Assembly (NCBI RefSeq): GCF_006539885.1
Contig: NZ_BJNW01000019.1
Location: forward strand, 1-64,000
Reading direction: 5' to 3'
DNA length: 64,000 nucleotides
From: Kocuria varians
GTDB taxonomy: Bacteria > Actinomycetota > Actinomycetes > Actinomycetales > Micrococcaceae
Position numbers and translations under genes: made by a program. Shown here one piece after another: positions 36,108 to 44,766 of this stretch. Each line of letters starts with the position of its first letter. Position 1 is the stretch's first letter. The notes below the pieces were generated by a model. It did not search any database and was not told where the DNA came from. It was given only the letters and a program-made list of their open reading frames with translations.

Positions 36108-37207
36108 GCATCTCGCCCTACGACAGCTACCGCCCGCCGGAGGAGCCGCGCCGCAGGCGCCGTCGCAAGAACCGCGCACCCGGCGGCGGGGCGTTCCGCC
36201 GCGGGGGAGGGGACGGTTCCCGCGAGGTCGCCATGGTGCCGGAGCCGGAGTTCACCTCCTACTACGGCCGTCCCATCGTCAAGGCCCCGCCGTGGGACTC
36301 GAAGATCGCCACGTACCTCTTCCTGGGCGGGCTCTCCGGGGGCTCCGCGATCCTCGCGCTGGGCGGCTACCTGACCGACCGCCCCACGATGCGACGCAAC
36401 GCCCGGCTGGCGGCGCTGACCGCGGCGGGCCTGGGCGGGATCGCCCTCGTCGCGGACCTCGGCCGACCCGAGCGCTTCCTGCACATGATGCGCACGTTCA
36501 AGCCCACCTCGCCCATGAGCATGGGCTCGTGGGTGCTCGCCTCCTTCTCCACGAACGCGGGCGTGGCCGCCGCCGTGGAGGTGGACCGCGTGACGGGCGA
36601 ACGCCTGCCGCTGGGTCCGCTGCGGCCCGTGCTGCACGCGCTGGAGCTGCCCACGAGCGTCGCGGCCGGTCTGCTCGGCGCCCCGATGGCCACCTACACG
36701 GCCATGCTGCTCAGCGACACCTCCGTGCCCACGTGGCACGAGATGCACGGGCACCTGGCGTTCGTGTTCGCGAGCTCGGCCTCGCTCGCCTCGGGAGGGC
36801 TGGTCATGCTGACCACGCCGGTCGAGGAAACGGGCCCGGCTCGGTTCTTCGCCATCGCGGGGGTGGCCGGAGAGCTCACGGCCATGCACGTCATGAAGAA
36901 CGCGATGGACCCCGTCACGGTGGAACCGCTCGAGCAGGGCAAGCCCGGCGAGTGGCTCGAGTGGAGCGAACGGCTGTCCGTGGTGGGCGGTCTCGGCGCG
37001 CTGCTCGGGGGACGACGCCGCTGGGTCGCCGTGCTCTCGGGCGCCGCCCTCGTGGCGTCCTCCGCGCTGACCCGCTTCGGCGTGTTCTGGGCCGGCAAGG
37101 AGTCGGTGAAGGACCCCAAGTACACTGTGATCCCGCAACGCAACCGGCTCAACAAGCGCCGCGCCGCGGGCATCACCGACGACTCGATCACCACGGGACC
37201 CCGCTGA
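36104..37207 (+). CDS. NrfD/PsrC-family membrane subunit of formate dehydrogenase
   Basis: 367 residues with about eight helices, starting with IATYLFLGGLSGGSAILALG near residue 67. It follows fdhB with an ATGA overlap. NrfD-type subunits have no haem and pass electrons to the quinone, here in place of the haem b subunit (FdnI) of E. coli. The first 60 residues are soluble and Arg-rich (RRRRRRKNRAPG). DLGRPERFLHMMRTFKPTSP and MSMGSWVLASFS are conserved-looking loops of the family. It completes a three-gene formate:menaquinone oxidoreductase. Confidence 0.88.
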   Translation: MSISPYDSYRPPEEPRRRRRRKNRAPGGGAFRRGGGDGSREVAMVPEPEFTSYYGRPIVKAPPWDSKIATYLFLGGLSGGSAILALGGYLTDRPTMRRNARLAALTAAGLGGIALVADLGRPERFLHMMRTFKPTSPMSMGSWVLASFSTNAGVAAAVEVDRVTGERLPLGPLRPVLHALELPTSVAAGLLGAPMATYTAMLLSDTSVPTWHEMHGHLAFVFASSASLASGGLVMLTTPVEETGPARFFAIAGVAGELTAMHVMKNAMDPVTVEPLEQGKPGEWLEWSERLSVVGGLGALLGGRRRWVAVLSGAALVASSALTRFGVFWAGKESVKDPKYTVIPQRNRLNKRRAAGITDDSITTGPR

Positions 37208-37219
37208 TCCGCGTGGAGC

Positions 37220-38275
37220 TCAGCGCACCGTGACGAGTGTCTCCGTGTCTGCCGGCAGCGCGGTGGTCTCGCCGATCACCGGGTAGCCGGGGACCTCCCC
37301 GACCACCAGCAGACCGCCCGAGGTCTGGGCGTCCGCGAGCAGCAGGAGCATGTCCTCGGAGATGCCGGGTCCGGCGGCGAGGTGCGGGCGCACCCAGTCC
37401 AGGTTGCGTCGTGTGCCACCGGAGACAAAGCCGTCCCGCAGGGCCTCTCCGGCACCGGCCACGAGGGGCACCGCGGCGGCGTCGACGGCTGCACCCACGC
37501 CGGAGGCGCGGCACATCTTGTAGAGGTGGCCGAGCAGCCCGAAGCCGGTGACGTCCGTGGCGGCCTCGACCCCTGCCGCCAGCGCGGCCTGGGAGGCGTC
37601 CCTGTTCAGGCTCGTCATGGTCTCCACGGCGGCTTCGGACACCTCGCCCGTGGCCTTGTGGCGGTTGTTCAGCAGTCCCACGCCGATCGGCTTGGTGAGG
37701 GTGATCGGCAGCCCCGGGCGGGCGGCGTCGTTGCGCATCAGCCGCTGGGGATCCGCCGTGCCCGTGACCGCCATGCCGTACGTGGGCTCGGGGGCGTCGA
37801 TCGAGTGCCCGCCGATCACCGGGCAGCCCGCCTGCGAGGCGACGTCCAGCCCGCCCTGCAGCACCTCGGACATCAGCTCCATGGGCAGCAGCTCCCGCGG
37901 CCAGCCCACCAGGTTGATGGCGACCACCGGGGTGCCGCCCATGGCGTAGACGTCCGAGAGGGCGTTGGCCGCGGCGATCCGGCCCCAGTCGTAGGCGCTG
38001 TCCACCACGGGGGTGAAGAAGTCCGCGGTCGAGAGCACCGCGAGGTCGGGGCGCACGAGGACCGCGGCGGCGTCGTCGCCGTCGTCGAGGCCCACCAGGA
38101 CGTCCGGTGCGTCCTGGCCGGTGAGGCCGCGCACGGCGTCCTCGAGCTCGCCCGGCGGGATCTTGCAGGCGCAGCCCCCACCGTGCGCGTAGTCGGTGAG
38201 GCGACCCACGCCGGGGAACCTCTCTGCCTGGCCGCCAGGGGTGGTGGAACCGGGTGCTGCGGTGCGATCAGTCAT
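37220..38275 (-). CDS. selD: Selenophosphate synthetase (selenide, water dikinase)
   Basis: 351 residues. It makes selenophosphate, the Se donor for SelA. The active site HGGGCACKIPPGELEDAVRG has Cys35, Cys37 and Lys38, matching C17, C19 and K20 of E. coli SelD, so this SelD uses Cys, not Sec. LVGLDDGDDAAAVLV and INLVGWPRELLPMELMSEVL are further family motifs. It is convergent with the fdh operon (13 bp between stop codons) and divergent from tRNA-Sec, so it can be co-regulated only through separate promoters. Confidence 0.95.
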   Translation of the reverse strand: MTDRTAAPGSTTPGGQAERFPGVGRLTDYAHGGGCACKIPPGELEDAVRGLTGQDAPDVLVGLDDGDDAAAVLVRPDLAVLSTADFFTPVVDSAYDWGRIAAANALSDVYAMGGTPVVAINLVGWPRELLPMELMSEVLQGGLDVASQAGCPVIGGHSIDAPEPTYGMAVTGTADPQRLMRNDAARPGLPITLTKPIGVGLLNNRHKATGEVSEAAVETMTSLNRDASQAALAAGVEAATDVTGFGLLGHLYKMCRASGVGAAVDAAAVPLVAGAGEALRDGFVSGGTRRNLDWVRPHLAAGPGISEDMLLLLADAQTSGGLLVVGEVPGYPVIGETTALPADTETLVTVR

Positions 38276-38347
38276 GGCGCCAGTCTAGGAACGGGCACCG
38301 ACAGCCTGCTGACCGGGGCCTTCCGGCGCGGTGATACATTCACTGGC

Positions 38348-38442
38348 GGAGGCGTACGTGTCCTGGTGGGCGCCCCGGTCTTCAAAACCGGTGAGACCGA
38401 GCAGCTCGGTCTGGCGGGTTCGATTCCCGTCCGCCTCCGCCA
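38348..38442 (+). tRNA. selC: tRNA-Sec (anticodon UCA)
   Basis: 95 bases including encoded CCA (38440-38442). The acceptor GGAGGCG pairs with CGCCTCC. The anticodon stem CCGGT/ACCGG encloses loop CTTCAAA, with UCA at 38382-38384. The long variable arm GACCGAG/CTCGGTC and the T loop GGGTTCGATTCCC are clear. The long acceptor plus T-arm and the UCA anticodon mark it as selenocysteine tRNA, not tRNA-Ser. It stands between selD and selA, 66 bases before the selA start, probably in the selA transcript. Confidence 0.95.
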
Positions 38443-38508
38443 ACCACTCGCGCGGTGGTTCCCCGGCGCCGAGGTCCACACCGCTCTCCAGGAGATCCGA
38501 GGAGCACC

Positions 38509-39816
38509 GTGACCACTGAGGACCCCCGCCGCCGGATTCCCCGCACCGACCGGGTGCTCGCGGACCCCGCCGTGCACGCGGCGGGCGCCGGGCTCTCGGA
38601 CGCGACGGTGCGCGGCGTCGTCGGCGCCGCCCAGCAGCGGGCGCGCGCAGGGGAGATCGCCCCCGAAGCCGTGGTCGACGCCGTCGTCGCCGAGCTCGCC
38701 GGGCGCGGCGCGAGTTCCCTGACACCCGTGCTCAACGCCACGGGCGTGGTCGTGCACACCAACCTGGGCAGGGCGCCGCTCTCCGACGCCGCGCGGCAGG
38801 CCCTGCGGGACGCCTCCGGCTACGTGGACGTGGAGCTGGACCTGGCCACCGGGCAGCGCTCGAAGCGCGGTGTCGCCGCACGGGAGGCACTGTTGGAGGC
38901 CTGCCCCGCGGCCGAGGACGCCCTGGTGGTCAACAACGGGGCGGGCGCGCTCGTGCTCGCCACGACCGCGCTGGCCGCGGGCCGCGAGGTGGTGATCAGC
39001 CGCGGCCAGTTCGTGGAGATCGGGGCGGGGTTCCGGCTCTCGGACCTCATGGAGTCCACCGGCGCCCGGCTGCGCGAGGTGGGAACCACCAACCGCACGC
39101 ACCTCGCGGACTACCGCGACGCCATCGGCCCGGACACCGGATGCCTGCTCGCCGTGCACCCCAGCAACTTCCGCGTGGCCGGCTTCACCTCCTCGGTGCC
39201 CCTGGGCGAGTTGCGGTCGCTCGCGGACGAGCACCGGATCCCGCTGGTCGTGGACGTGGGCAGCGGCCTGCTCACCCCGGACCCCGTGCTGCCGGACGAG
39301 CCGAGCCTCTCGGAGGCGCTGGAGGCCGGCGCGGACGCCGTGATCGCGAGCGGTGACAAGCTCTTCGGCGGACCGCAGGCCGGACTGCTGCTGGGGCGCG
39401 CGGAGATCATCGAGCGCCTGGCGACGTTCCCCCTCGCCCGAGCGGTGCGCGCGGACAAGCTGACCCTCGCCGCGCTGGAAGCGACGCTGCGCGGTGGGCC
39501 ATCACCCGTGGCCCGAGCCCTCCACACGGACCCGGAAAAGTTGCGGGAGCGTGCGGAGGCGCTCGCGGCCGCCGTGGGCGCGGACGTCGTGCCGCACGAC
39601 GGGCGTGTGGGCGGCGGGGGCGCCCCCGGGGTGCCGTTGCCGGGCTGGGCCGTGCGCCTGCCGGAGGCCACAGCACGTGCGCTGCGCCTCGGCTCACCCG
39701 CCGTGCTGCCGCGCGTGCACGACGGCGCGTGCCTAGTGGACCTGCGCTGCGTTCCGCAGAGCCAGGACGACGTGCTGCTCGACGCCGTGCGCCGCGCGCT
39801 GGAGGGGACACGCTGA
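38509..39816 (+). CDS. selA: L-seryl-tRNA(Sec) selenium transferase
   Basis: 435 residues. A PLP enzyme that converts Ser-tRNA-Sec to Sec-tRNA-Sec with selenophosphate. VLNATGVVVHTNLGRAPLSD near residue 76 and IASGDKLFGGPQAGLLLGR with the PLP Lys (about residue 284) are diagnostic. The start is GTG at 38509 with GGAG 8 bases upstream; the frame extends further up but overlaps the tRNA 3' region. The stop overlaps the selB ATG by one base. Confidence 0.95.
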   Translation: MTTEDPRRRIPRTDRVLADPAVHAAGAGLSDATVRGVVGAAQQRARAGEIAPEAVVDAVVAELAGRGASSLTPVLNATGVVVHTNLGRAPLSDAARQALRDASGYVDVELDLATGQRSKRGVAAREALLEACPAAEDALVVNNGAGALVLATTALAAGREVVISRGQFVEIGAGFRLSDLMESTGARLREVGTTNRTHLADYRDAIGPDTGCLLAVHPSNFRVAGFTSSVPLGELRSLADEHRIPLVVDVGSGLLTPDPVLPDEPSLSEALEAGADAVIASGDKLFGGPQAGLLLGRAEIIERLATFPLARAVRADKLTLAALEATLRGGPSPVARALHTDPEKLRERAEALAAAVGADVVPHDGRVGGGGAPGVPLPGWAVRLPEATARALRLGSPAVLPRVHDGACLVDLRCVPQSQDDVLLDAVRRALEGTR

Positions 39817-41606
39817 TGCACGTGGTGGCGACTGCCGGGCACGTGGACCACGGCAAGAGCACCCTCGTGCGCGCCCTCACCGGCATCGAGCCGGACCGCT
39901 GGGACGAGGAGAAGAAGCGCGGGCTGACCATCGACCTCGGCTTCGCGTGGACCGAGCTGCCGTCCGGGACGCACGTGGCGTTCGTGGACGTCCCCGGGCA
40001 CGAGCGGTTCCTCGGGAACATGCTCGCCGGGGTGGGTCCCGCGCCGGTCGTGTGCTTCGTGGTGGCCGCGGACAAGGGCTGGCAGGCCCAGTCCGGCGAC
40101 CACCGGGACGCCGTGGCCGCGCTGGGCATCACGGACGGACTCATCGTGGTGACCAAGGCGGACCGTGCTCGGGAACGGGTGGACGCCGTCGTCGCCCAGG
40201 CCCGCGCGGAACTCGCCGGGACGGGGCTCGCGGCGGCACCCGCCGTCGTCGTCTCCGCGCAGGAGGGGACGGGGCTCGACGAGTTCCGCGCCGCGCTCGA
40301 CGTCGTCCTGGCCCGGGTCCGAGCGCCTGATCCGTCGGCGCGGGTCCGGCTGTGGATCGACCGCGCGTTCACCATTTCCGGCGCGGGGACCGTGGTCACG
40401 GGCACGCTCACCGCGGGCACCCTGCGCGTGGGCGACCGCATGGTCTTGCGCGGCCCCGCGGGGGAGCGGGAGGTCACGGTGCGCTCGCTGCAGAGCCAGA
40501 ACACGTCCGTGCGGGAGATCGGACCCACGAACAGGGTGGCCGTGAACCTGCGCGGCCTTGACAAGGACACGATCCACCGCGGGGACGTCCTGCTCACTCC
40601 GGGCGCGTGGCCCACCACGGACTGCGTGGAGGTGCGGCGCGACCGCGGGGCCGCCTTCACGGAGGTCCCGGAGGACGTCGTCGTGCACGCCGGGACCGCC
40701 GGTGCGGGCGCTCACCTGCGGCCGCTCGGGGAGGACCACGCGCGGCTGCAGCTCGAGCACCCGCTCACTCTCGTGCCCGGGGACCGGCTGGTGCTGCGCT
40801 ACCCCGGGGCGCGGGTGGTCGTGGGCGGGGCGCGCGTGCTGGACGTAGACCCGCCCCGGCTGGAGCGCCGCGGTGCCGCCGCGCGGGAGGCGGAGCGCCT
40901 CGCGGCCGTGCCGGAAACCGGCGATCCGGTGGCGGAGACCGTGAAGCGCGGTGCCATTCCCGAGGCACGGCTACGCCTGCTGGGGTGGGACACGTCCGCC
41001 GTTCCCGCGGGCGCCCCGGTGCACGCGGCGGACGGGTGGTGGATCCACGAGCCCGCCATGGACCGCTGGGCCGCTCAGCTCAGGAAAGCCGCGGAGACAC
41101 TGCACGCGCGCGAGCCCCTCGCGCCGGGGCTCTCACGGGGCGCGGCGGCGACGACGCTCGGTGACCCCGGTGCGAAGGTGCTGCCCGCTGTGATCGCGCG
41201 GGCCGGTCTCGAGGAGCGCGACGGCCACCTCACCGTTCCGGGCCGCGGTGGCGGTCTCGGCGCGGCGGAGGCTGCGATCGCGGAGCTCGAGTCGAGGCTG
41301 CGCGCCAAGCCCTTCGCGGCGCCCGAGGCCTACGAACTGGACGCCCTGGGGCTCGGACCGCGCGAACTCGCCGCGGCGCTACGGCTAGGCAGGCTGCTGC
41401 GCCTGCCGGGCGACGTCGTGCTGCTGCCCACCGCGCCCGCCCTCGCCATGCGCGAACTGGCCCGGTTGCCACAGCCGTTCACCACCAGCCAGGCCCGCCA
41501 GGCGTGGGGAACCACGCGGCGCGTTGCCATCCCCCTGCTCGAACACCTGGACTCCAAGGGCTGGACGCGCCGCGAGGACGGCAGCAACCGCAGCATCGTG
41601 CGCTGA
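39816..41606 (+). CDS. selB: Selenocysteine-specific elongation factor
   Basis: 596 residues. The GTPase domain shows ATAGHVDHGKSTLVRALTGI at residue 5, FVDVPGHERFLGNM and VVTKADRARERV. EF-Tu-like domains 2 and 3 follow, and the C-terminal winged-helix repeats end with TSQARQAWGTTRRVAIPLLE. It carries Sec-tRNA to ribosomes at UGA codons with a SECIS hairpin. The start is the ATG overlapping the selA stop (TGATG). It is the last gene of the tRNA-Sec-selA-selB unit. The 226 bp after it contain no recognised feature. Confidence 0.95.
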   Translation: MHVVATAGHVDHGKSTLVRALTGIEPDRWDEEKKRGLTIDLGFAWTELPSGTHVAFVDVPGHERFLGNMLAGVGPAPVVCFVVAADKGWQAQSGDHRDAVAALGITDGLIVVTKADRARERVDAVVAQARAELAGTGLAAAPAVVVSAQEGTGLDEFRAALDVVLARVRAPDPSARVRLWIDRAFTISGAGTVVTGTLTAGTLRVGDRMVLRGPAGEREVTVRSLQSQNTSVREIGPTNRVAVNLRGLDKDTIHRGDVLLTPGAWPTTDCVEVRRDRGAAFTEVPEDVVVHAGTAGAGAHLRPLGEDHARLQLEHPLTLVPGDRLVLRYPGARVVVGGARVLDVDPPRLERRGAAAREAERLAAVPETGDPVAETVKRGAIPEARLRLLGWDTSAVPAGAPVHAADGWWIHEPAMDRWAAQLRKAAETLHAREPLAPGLSRGAAATTLGDPGAKVLPAVIARAGLEERDGHLTVPGRGGGLGAAEAAIAELESRLRAKPFAAPEAYELDALGLGPRELAAALRLGRLLRLPGDVVLLPTAPALAMRELARLPQPFTTSQARQAWGTTRRVAIPLLEHLDSKGWTRREDGSNRSIVR

Positions 41607-41832
41607 GGCCCCGATCCGGGCTGCACCGCCAGCTCGTCCTCGACGCGCGATGTGCTGCGAGTTCCGGGGCTACGGTCGGCGTGGACCGCGCCCGGCCGTT
41701 GGGTCAGCTCCGGGGTTGACCCCGGGGTTTGCTGCTCGGAGTGCGCGCCGTGAGCGAAACCCCCTGACCGCGGTGCAGCGCCGCGGCTACCGTCGAGGAC
41801 ACGAACAACCCGGACGACACGAAGGAGCAACC

Positions 41833-42174
41833 ATGACCGAGACCCCGGCTCATGATCCCCAGGGCCAGGACGCCCAGCCCCCGCTCGAGAACGGCACCCC
41901 GGACGGCAGCGCACCCCAGGACGCGACGGCCCGCAGCGGTGCTGCCCAGGACGGCGGGGCCCAGGGCGAGACGATCGGTGCGACCGGGGACGCCCAGGAC
42001 TCCACTCTCGAGAAGGACCCCTCGGAGTGGGTCAGTGGTGACGAGCCCATGACCCCGGCGCAGAAGTCATACCTGGACACCCTCGCCAAGCAGGCGGGTG
42101 AGGAACTGCCGGCGGACCTGACCAAGGCGGAGGCCTCCGAGCACATCGAGCGGCTCAAGGGCACCTCGAACTAG
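41833..42174 (+). CDS. DUF3072-domain protein
   Basis: 113 residues. The first 60 are disordered (Gln, Pro, Asp and Gly rich). The C-terminal MTPAQKSYLDTLAKQAGEEL and LTKAEASEHIERLKG match the small DUF3072 domain of unknown role. GAAGGAG lies 6 bases before the ATG at 41833. A 16-bp-stem terminator follows immediately. Confidence 0.85.
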   Translation: MTETPAHDPQGQDAQPPLENGTPDGSAPQDATARSGAAQDGGAQGETIGATGDAQDSTLEKDPSEWVSGDEPMTPAQKSYLDTLAKQAGEELPADLTKAEASEHIERLKGTSN

Positions 42175-42186
42175 CACGAACCCCAT

Positions 42187-42236
42187 CCCGTGGGCCGCCC
42201 CCAGCTGTCTCCCGGCAGCAGGGGGCGGCCCACGGG
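42187..42236 (+). terminator. Terminator after the DUF3072 gene
   Basis: A perfect 16-bp stem (42187-42202 with 42221-42236) encloses an 18-base loop that itself can pair GCTG with CAGC. TGCTTCT follows. Strong intrinsic terminator. Confidence 0.85.
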
Positions 42237-42273
42237 TGCTTCTGGGCGGCGTTCCCCGCAACGGGCGGCGGCT

Positions 42274-42302
42274 TTGGCCGCACCAGGGGTGCGCAGTAGA
42301 TT
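42274..42302 (+). promoter_or_regulatory. Promoter of the esterase gene, leaderless start
   Basis: TTGGCC (42274-42279), 17 bp and TAGATT (42297-42302) form a well-spaced promoter, and the GTG start codon begins 8 bases after the -10 box. The start site would coincide with the initiation codon, which implies a leaderless mRNA. Confidence 0.6.
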
Positions 42303-42309
42303 GACCGGC

Positions 42310-43137
42310 GTGCCCCACGAAACAGAACCCAGGCTGAAGACCACCCTCGTCGGTTCGGGGGAGCACCGCGTGGTGTTCCTGCACGGGCTCTTCGGCCGTG
42401 GCAAGAACTTCACGAACGTGGCCAAGGGCTTGCAGCCCGAGTTCAGCTGCCTGCTCGTGGACCTCCCCAACCACGGGGACTCCGCCTGGACCGAGACCTT
42501 CGGGTACGCCGCGATGGCGGACACCGTGGCCGAGGAGCTGCGCTCGGGCTTCGCCGCGGAGGGGCCCGTGGACGTCGTCGGGCACTCCATGGGCGGGAAG
42601 GTCGCCATGATCCTCGCGCTGCGCCACCCGGAGATCGTGCGGCGTCTCGTGGTCGTGGACATCGCCCCCGTGGACACCCGCGAGTCGGACAAGGACTCGC
42701 CCCGCGGCAACTTCGAGCACCTCCTGGGGGCGCTCTCCCGCCTGGACCTGCGCGGGATGACCCACCGGTCCCAGGCGGACGCCGCGCTACGGGACCAGAT
42801 CCCCGAGGACCAGGTGCGCGGCTTCCTGCTGCAGAACCTGCGCCACCGTGACGGCTCGTTCACGTGGCAGCCGAACCTCGCCCTGCTGCACGGGAACCTC
42901 GAGGCCGTGGGCGCCTGGCCCACGGGCGATGTCGCCGGGTGCACCTTCACGGGACCCGTCCTGTGGATCGCGGGTGAGCACTCCGCGTACATCCAGGACG
43001 AGGACGCCCCCGTGATGCGTTCCCTGTTCCCGCGCACCGTGCGCATCACCATCCGCGGCGCAAGCCACTGGGTGCACGCGGACCGGCCCCGCGAGTTCAT
43101 CGACGCCCTGCGCACCTTCCTGCTCGGCGACCGCTGA
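42310..43137 (+). CDS. Alpha/beta hydrolase (YbfF-like esterase)
   Basis: 275 residues. VVFLHGLFGRGKNFTNVAKG near residue 21, DLPNHGDSAW, and the nucleophile elbow VVGHSMGGKVAM (Ser about 100) match YbfF-type esterases. The acid is probably in the AGEHSAYI region and the base is the His of ASHWVHADRP. Substrate unknown. The GTG at 42310 is chosen because a promoter ends just before it and no ribosome binding site exists. The EamA gene starts 3 bases after its stop. Confidence 0.87.
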   Translation: MPHETEPRLKTTLVGSGEHRVVFLHGLFGRGKNFTNVAKGLQPEFSCLLVDLPNHGDSAWTETFGYAAMADTVAEELRSGFAAEGPVDVVGHSMGGKVAMILALRHPEIVRRLVVVDIAPVDTRESDKDSPRGNFEHLLGALSRLDLRGMTHRSQADAALRDQIPEDQVRGFLLQNLRHRDGSFTWQPNLALLHGNLEAVGAWPTGDVAGCTFTGPVLWIAGEHSAYIQDEDAPVMRSLFPRTVRITIRGASHWVHADRPREFIDALRTFLLGDR

Positions 43138-43139
43138 CG

Positions 43140-44033
43140 GTGGCCGGGGCACGGCCCGCCGAGGGCACCACCACCCAGGGCGTGCTGCTGGTGCTTGCCG
43201 CCGCGTTCGTGACCCAGACGGGTGCGGCCATAGCGGTGGGCCTCTTCGAGGACGTCGGCGCAGCGGGGGCGGTGTTCCTGCGACTGGCCATGGCCGCGGT
43301 GGTGCTGTGCGCCGTCGTCCGCCCCTCCCTGGCTCGTCTGACCCGCCGCGACCTGGGCGTGGTGCTCGCGTTCGGGGTGAGCCTGGGCGGGATGAACATG
43401 CTCATCTACCAGGCCATCGACCGGCTGCCGCTCGGGGTGGCCGTGACCATCGAGCTGCTCGGTCCGCTCGTGCTCTCCGTGGTGCTCTCGCGGCGGCTCA
43501 GCGGGGTGCTGTGGGCCGGCCTCGCGCTCGCCGGGGTGCTGCTGCTCAGCGGCGTGGGACCGGGAACGGGCGTCCCGGACTTGGTGGGCGTGCTCTTCGC
43601 CCTCGGCGCCGCGTCCATGTGGGTGCTCTACATCCTGATGTCCCGCCAGGCCGGGCGCTCGTTCCCCGGCATCCATGGGCTTGCGCTCGCCATGGTCGTG
43701 GGCACGGTGGTCGCGGCGCCGTTCGGCATCGTCAGCGGGGGAGCCGGGCTGCTGGAACCGCGGGTGCTGCTGATCGGTCTCGCGGTCGCGCTGATGTCCT
43801 CCGCCCTTCCCTACGCGCTGGAGCTCGCGGCGCTGCGGCGCCTGGCCGCGGAGACGTTCTCCATCCTGCTGAGCACGGCCCCCGCGGTCGCCGCGCTGGT
43901 GGGCTGGCTGCTGCTGGGACAGGCACTGGGGCCCCTCGAACTGGCGGGCATGGCACTTGTGATCCTCGCGAGTGCCGCCGCGGTTCGCACCGGCCGCGCG
44001 CCGTCGAAGGGGCCGACGCCGCCCGCCGCCTGA
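43140..44033 (+). CDS. EamA-family (RhtA-like) transporter
   Basis: 297 residues with ten hydrophobic helices in two EamA repeats (about 10-140 and 150-285). GVSLGGMNMLIYQAIDRLPL and PYALELAALRRLAAETFSIL resemble RhtA, the threonine/homoserine exporter. The start is GTG at 43140, directly after the esterase stop, so they are probably one transcript. The likely cargo is an amino acid or similar metabolite; not proven. Confidence 0.87.
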   Translation: MAGARPAEGTTTQGVLLVLAAAFVTQTGAAIAVGLFEDVGAAGAVFLRLAMAAVVLCAVVRPSLARLTRRDLGVVLAFGVSLGGMNMLIYQAIDRLPLGVAVTIELLGPLVLSVVLSRRLSGVLWAGLALAGVLLLSGVGPGTGVPDLVGVLFALGAASMWVLYILMSRQAGRSFPGIHGLALAMVVGTVVAAPFGIVSGGAGLLEPRVLLIGLAVALMSSALPYALELAALRRLAAETFSILLSTAPAVAALVGWLLLGQALGPLELAGMALVILASAAAVRTGRAPSKGPTPPAA

Positions 44034-44071
44034 TGGGGACTGGCCCGGGGAGCGGCACCTAGCATGGAGCC

Positions 44072-44650
44072 ATGGGCTTCTCGCGCGCCGACCTCGAATC
44101 TTTCCGCGACCGCACCGTCCCGGACCTGCTGCCGGACCCGCTGAGGCTGCTGTTCGTGGGGATCAACCCCGGGCTGTGGACGGCCGCCACGGGGGCGCAC
44201 TTCGCCCGCCCGGGAAACCGCTTCTACCCGGCCCTGCACCGGGCCGGAATCACGGAGACCCTGGTGGACGCCGCGGACGGCTACGATCCGGCGGACCTCG
44301 CGCAGCTCACCGAGCGCGGGATCGGGATCAGCAACGTGTGCCCGCGGGCCACGGCGCGGGCGGACGAGCTCACCCGCGACGAGCTCCACGAGGGTGCTGA
44401 GCGGCTGGACCGGCTGATCCGGGAGCGGAGGCCCGCGGTGGTCGCGGTGCTGGGCATCACCGCGTACCGCTCCGCATTCGACCGCCCGAAAGCCACCACC
44501 GGCCGCCAGGAGTCGCCCTGGCCGGGCACGGAGCTGTTCGTGGCGCCGAACCCCAGCGGGCTCAACGCGCACTCCTCGCTGGACGACCTCGTGCGGACCT
44601 ACCGGGAGATCGCGCGCGCCGCTGGCATCGTGTCGACGCCGCGTGGGTGA
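44072..44650 (+). CDS. mug: G/U mismatch-specific uracil-DNA glycosylase
   Basis: 192 residues. LLFVGINPGLWTAATGAHFA near residue 26 holds the GINPG motif with the catalytic Asn of the Mug/TDG family, and VAPNPSGLNAHSS near residue 155 is the second motif. It removes uracil or ethenocytosine opposite G, a useful activity in a GC-rich genome. The ATG at 44072 lies 6 bases after TAGCAT (44060-44065), a likely leaderless start. The 116 bp after it hold no feature I recognise. Confidence 0.92.
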   Translation: MGFSRADLESFRDRTVPDLLPDPLRLLFVGINPGLWTAATGAHFARPGNRFYPALHRAGITETLVDAADGYDPADLAQLTERGIGISNVCPRATARADELTRDELHEGAERLDRLIRERRPAVVAVLGITAYRSAFDRPKATTGRQESPWPGTELFVAPNPSGLNAHSSLDDLVRTYREIARAAGIVSTPRG

Positions 44651-44766
44651 CCGTCACCCGCCACCGCTGTCTGTCACGCACCGTGGGTGTCCCACACGAT
44701 CCTGCGCGGCGGGCCATGACGAGTCCTGCGCGGTGAACGGTGACAACCCCGCACGGTACGGGCGCA

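Noticed and set aside
38285-38460. Small open frames overlapping tRNA-Sec
   Set aside because: The cloverleaf with UCA anticodon, long variable arm and encoded CCA explains the sequence.
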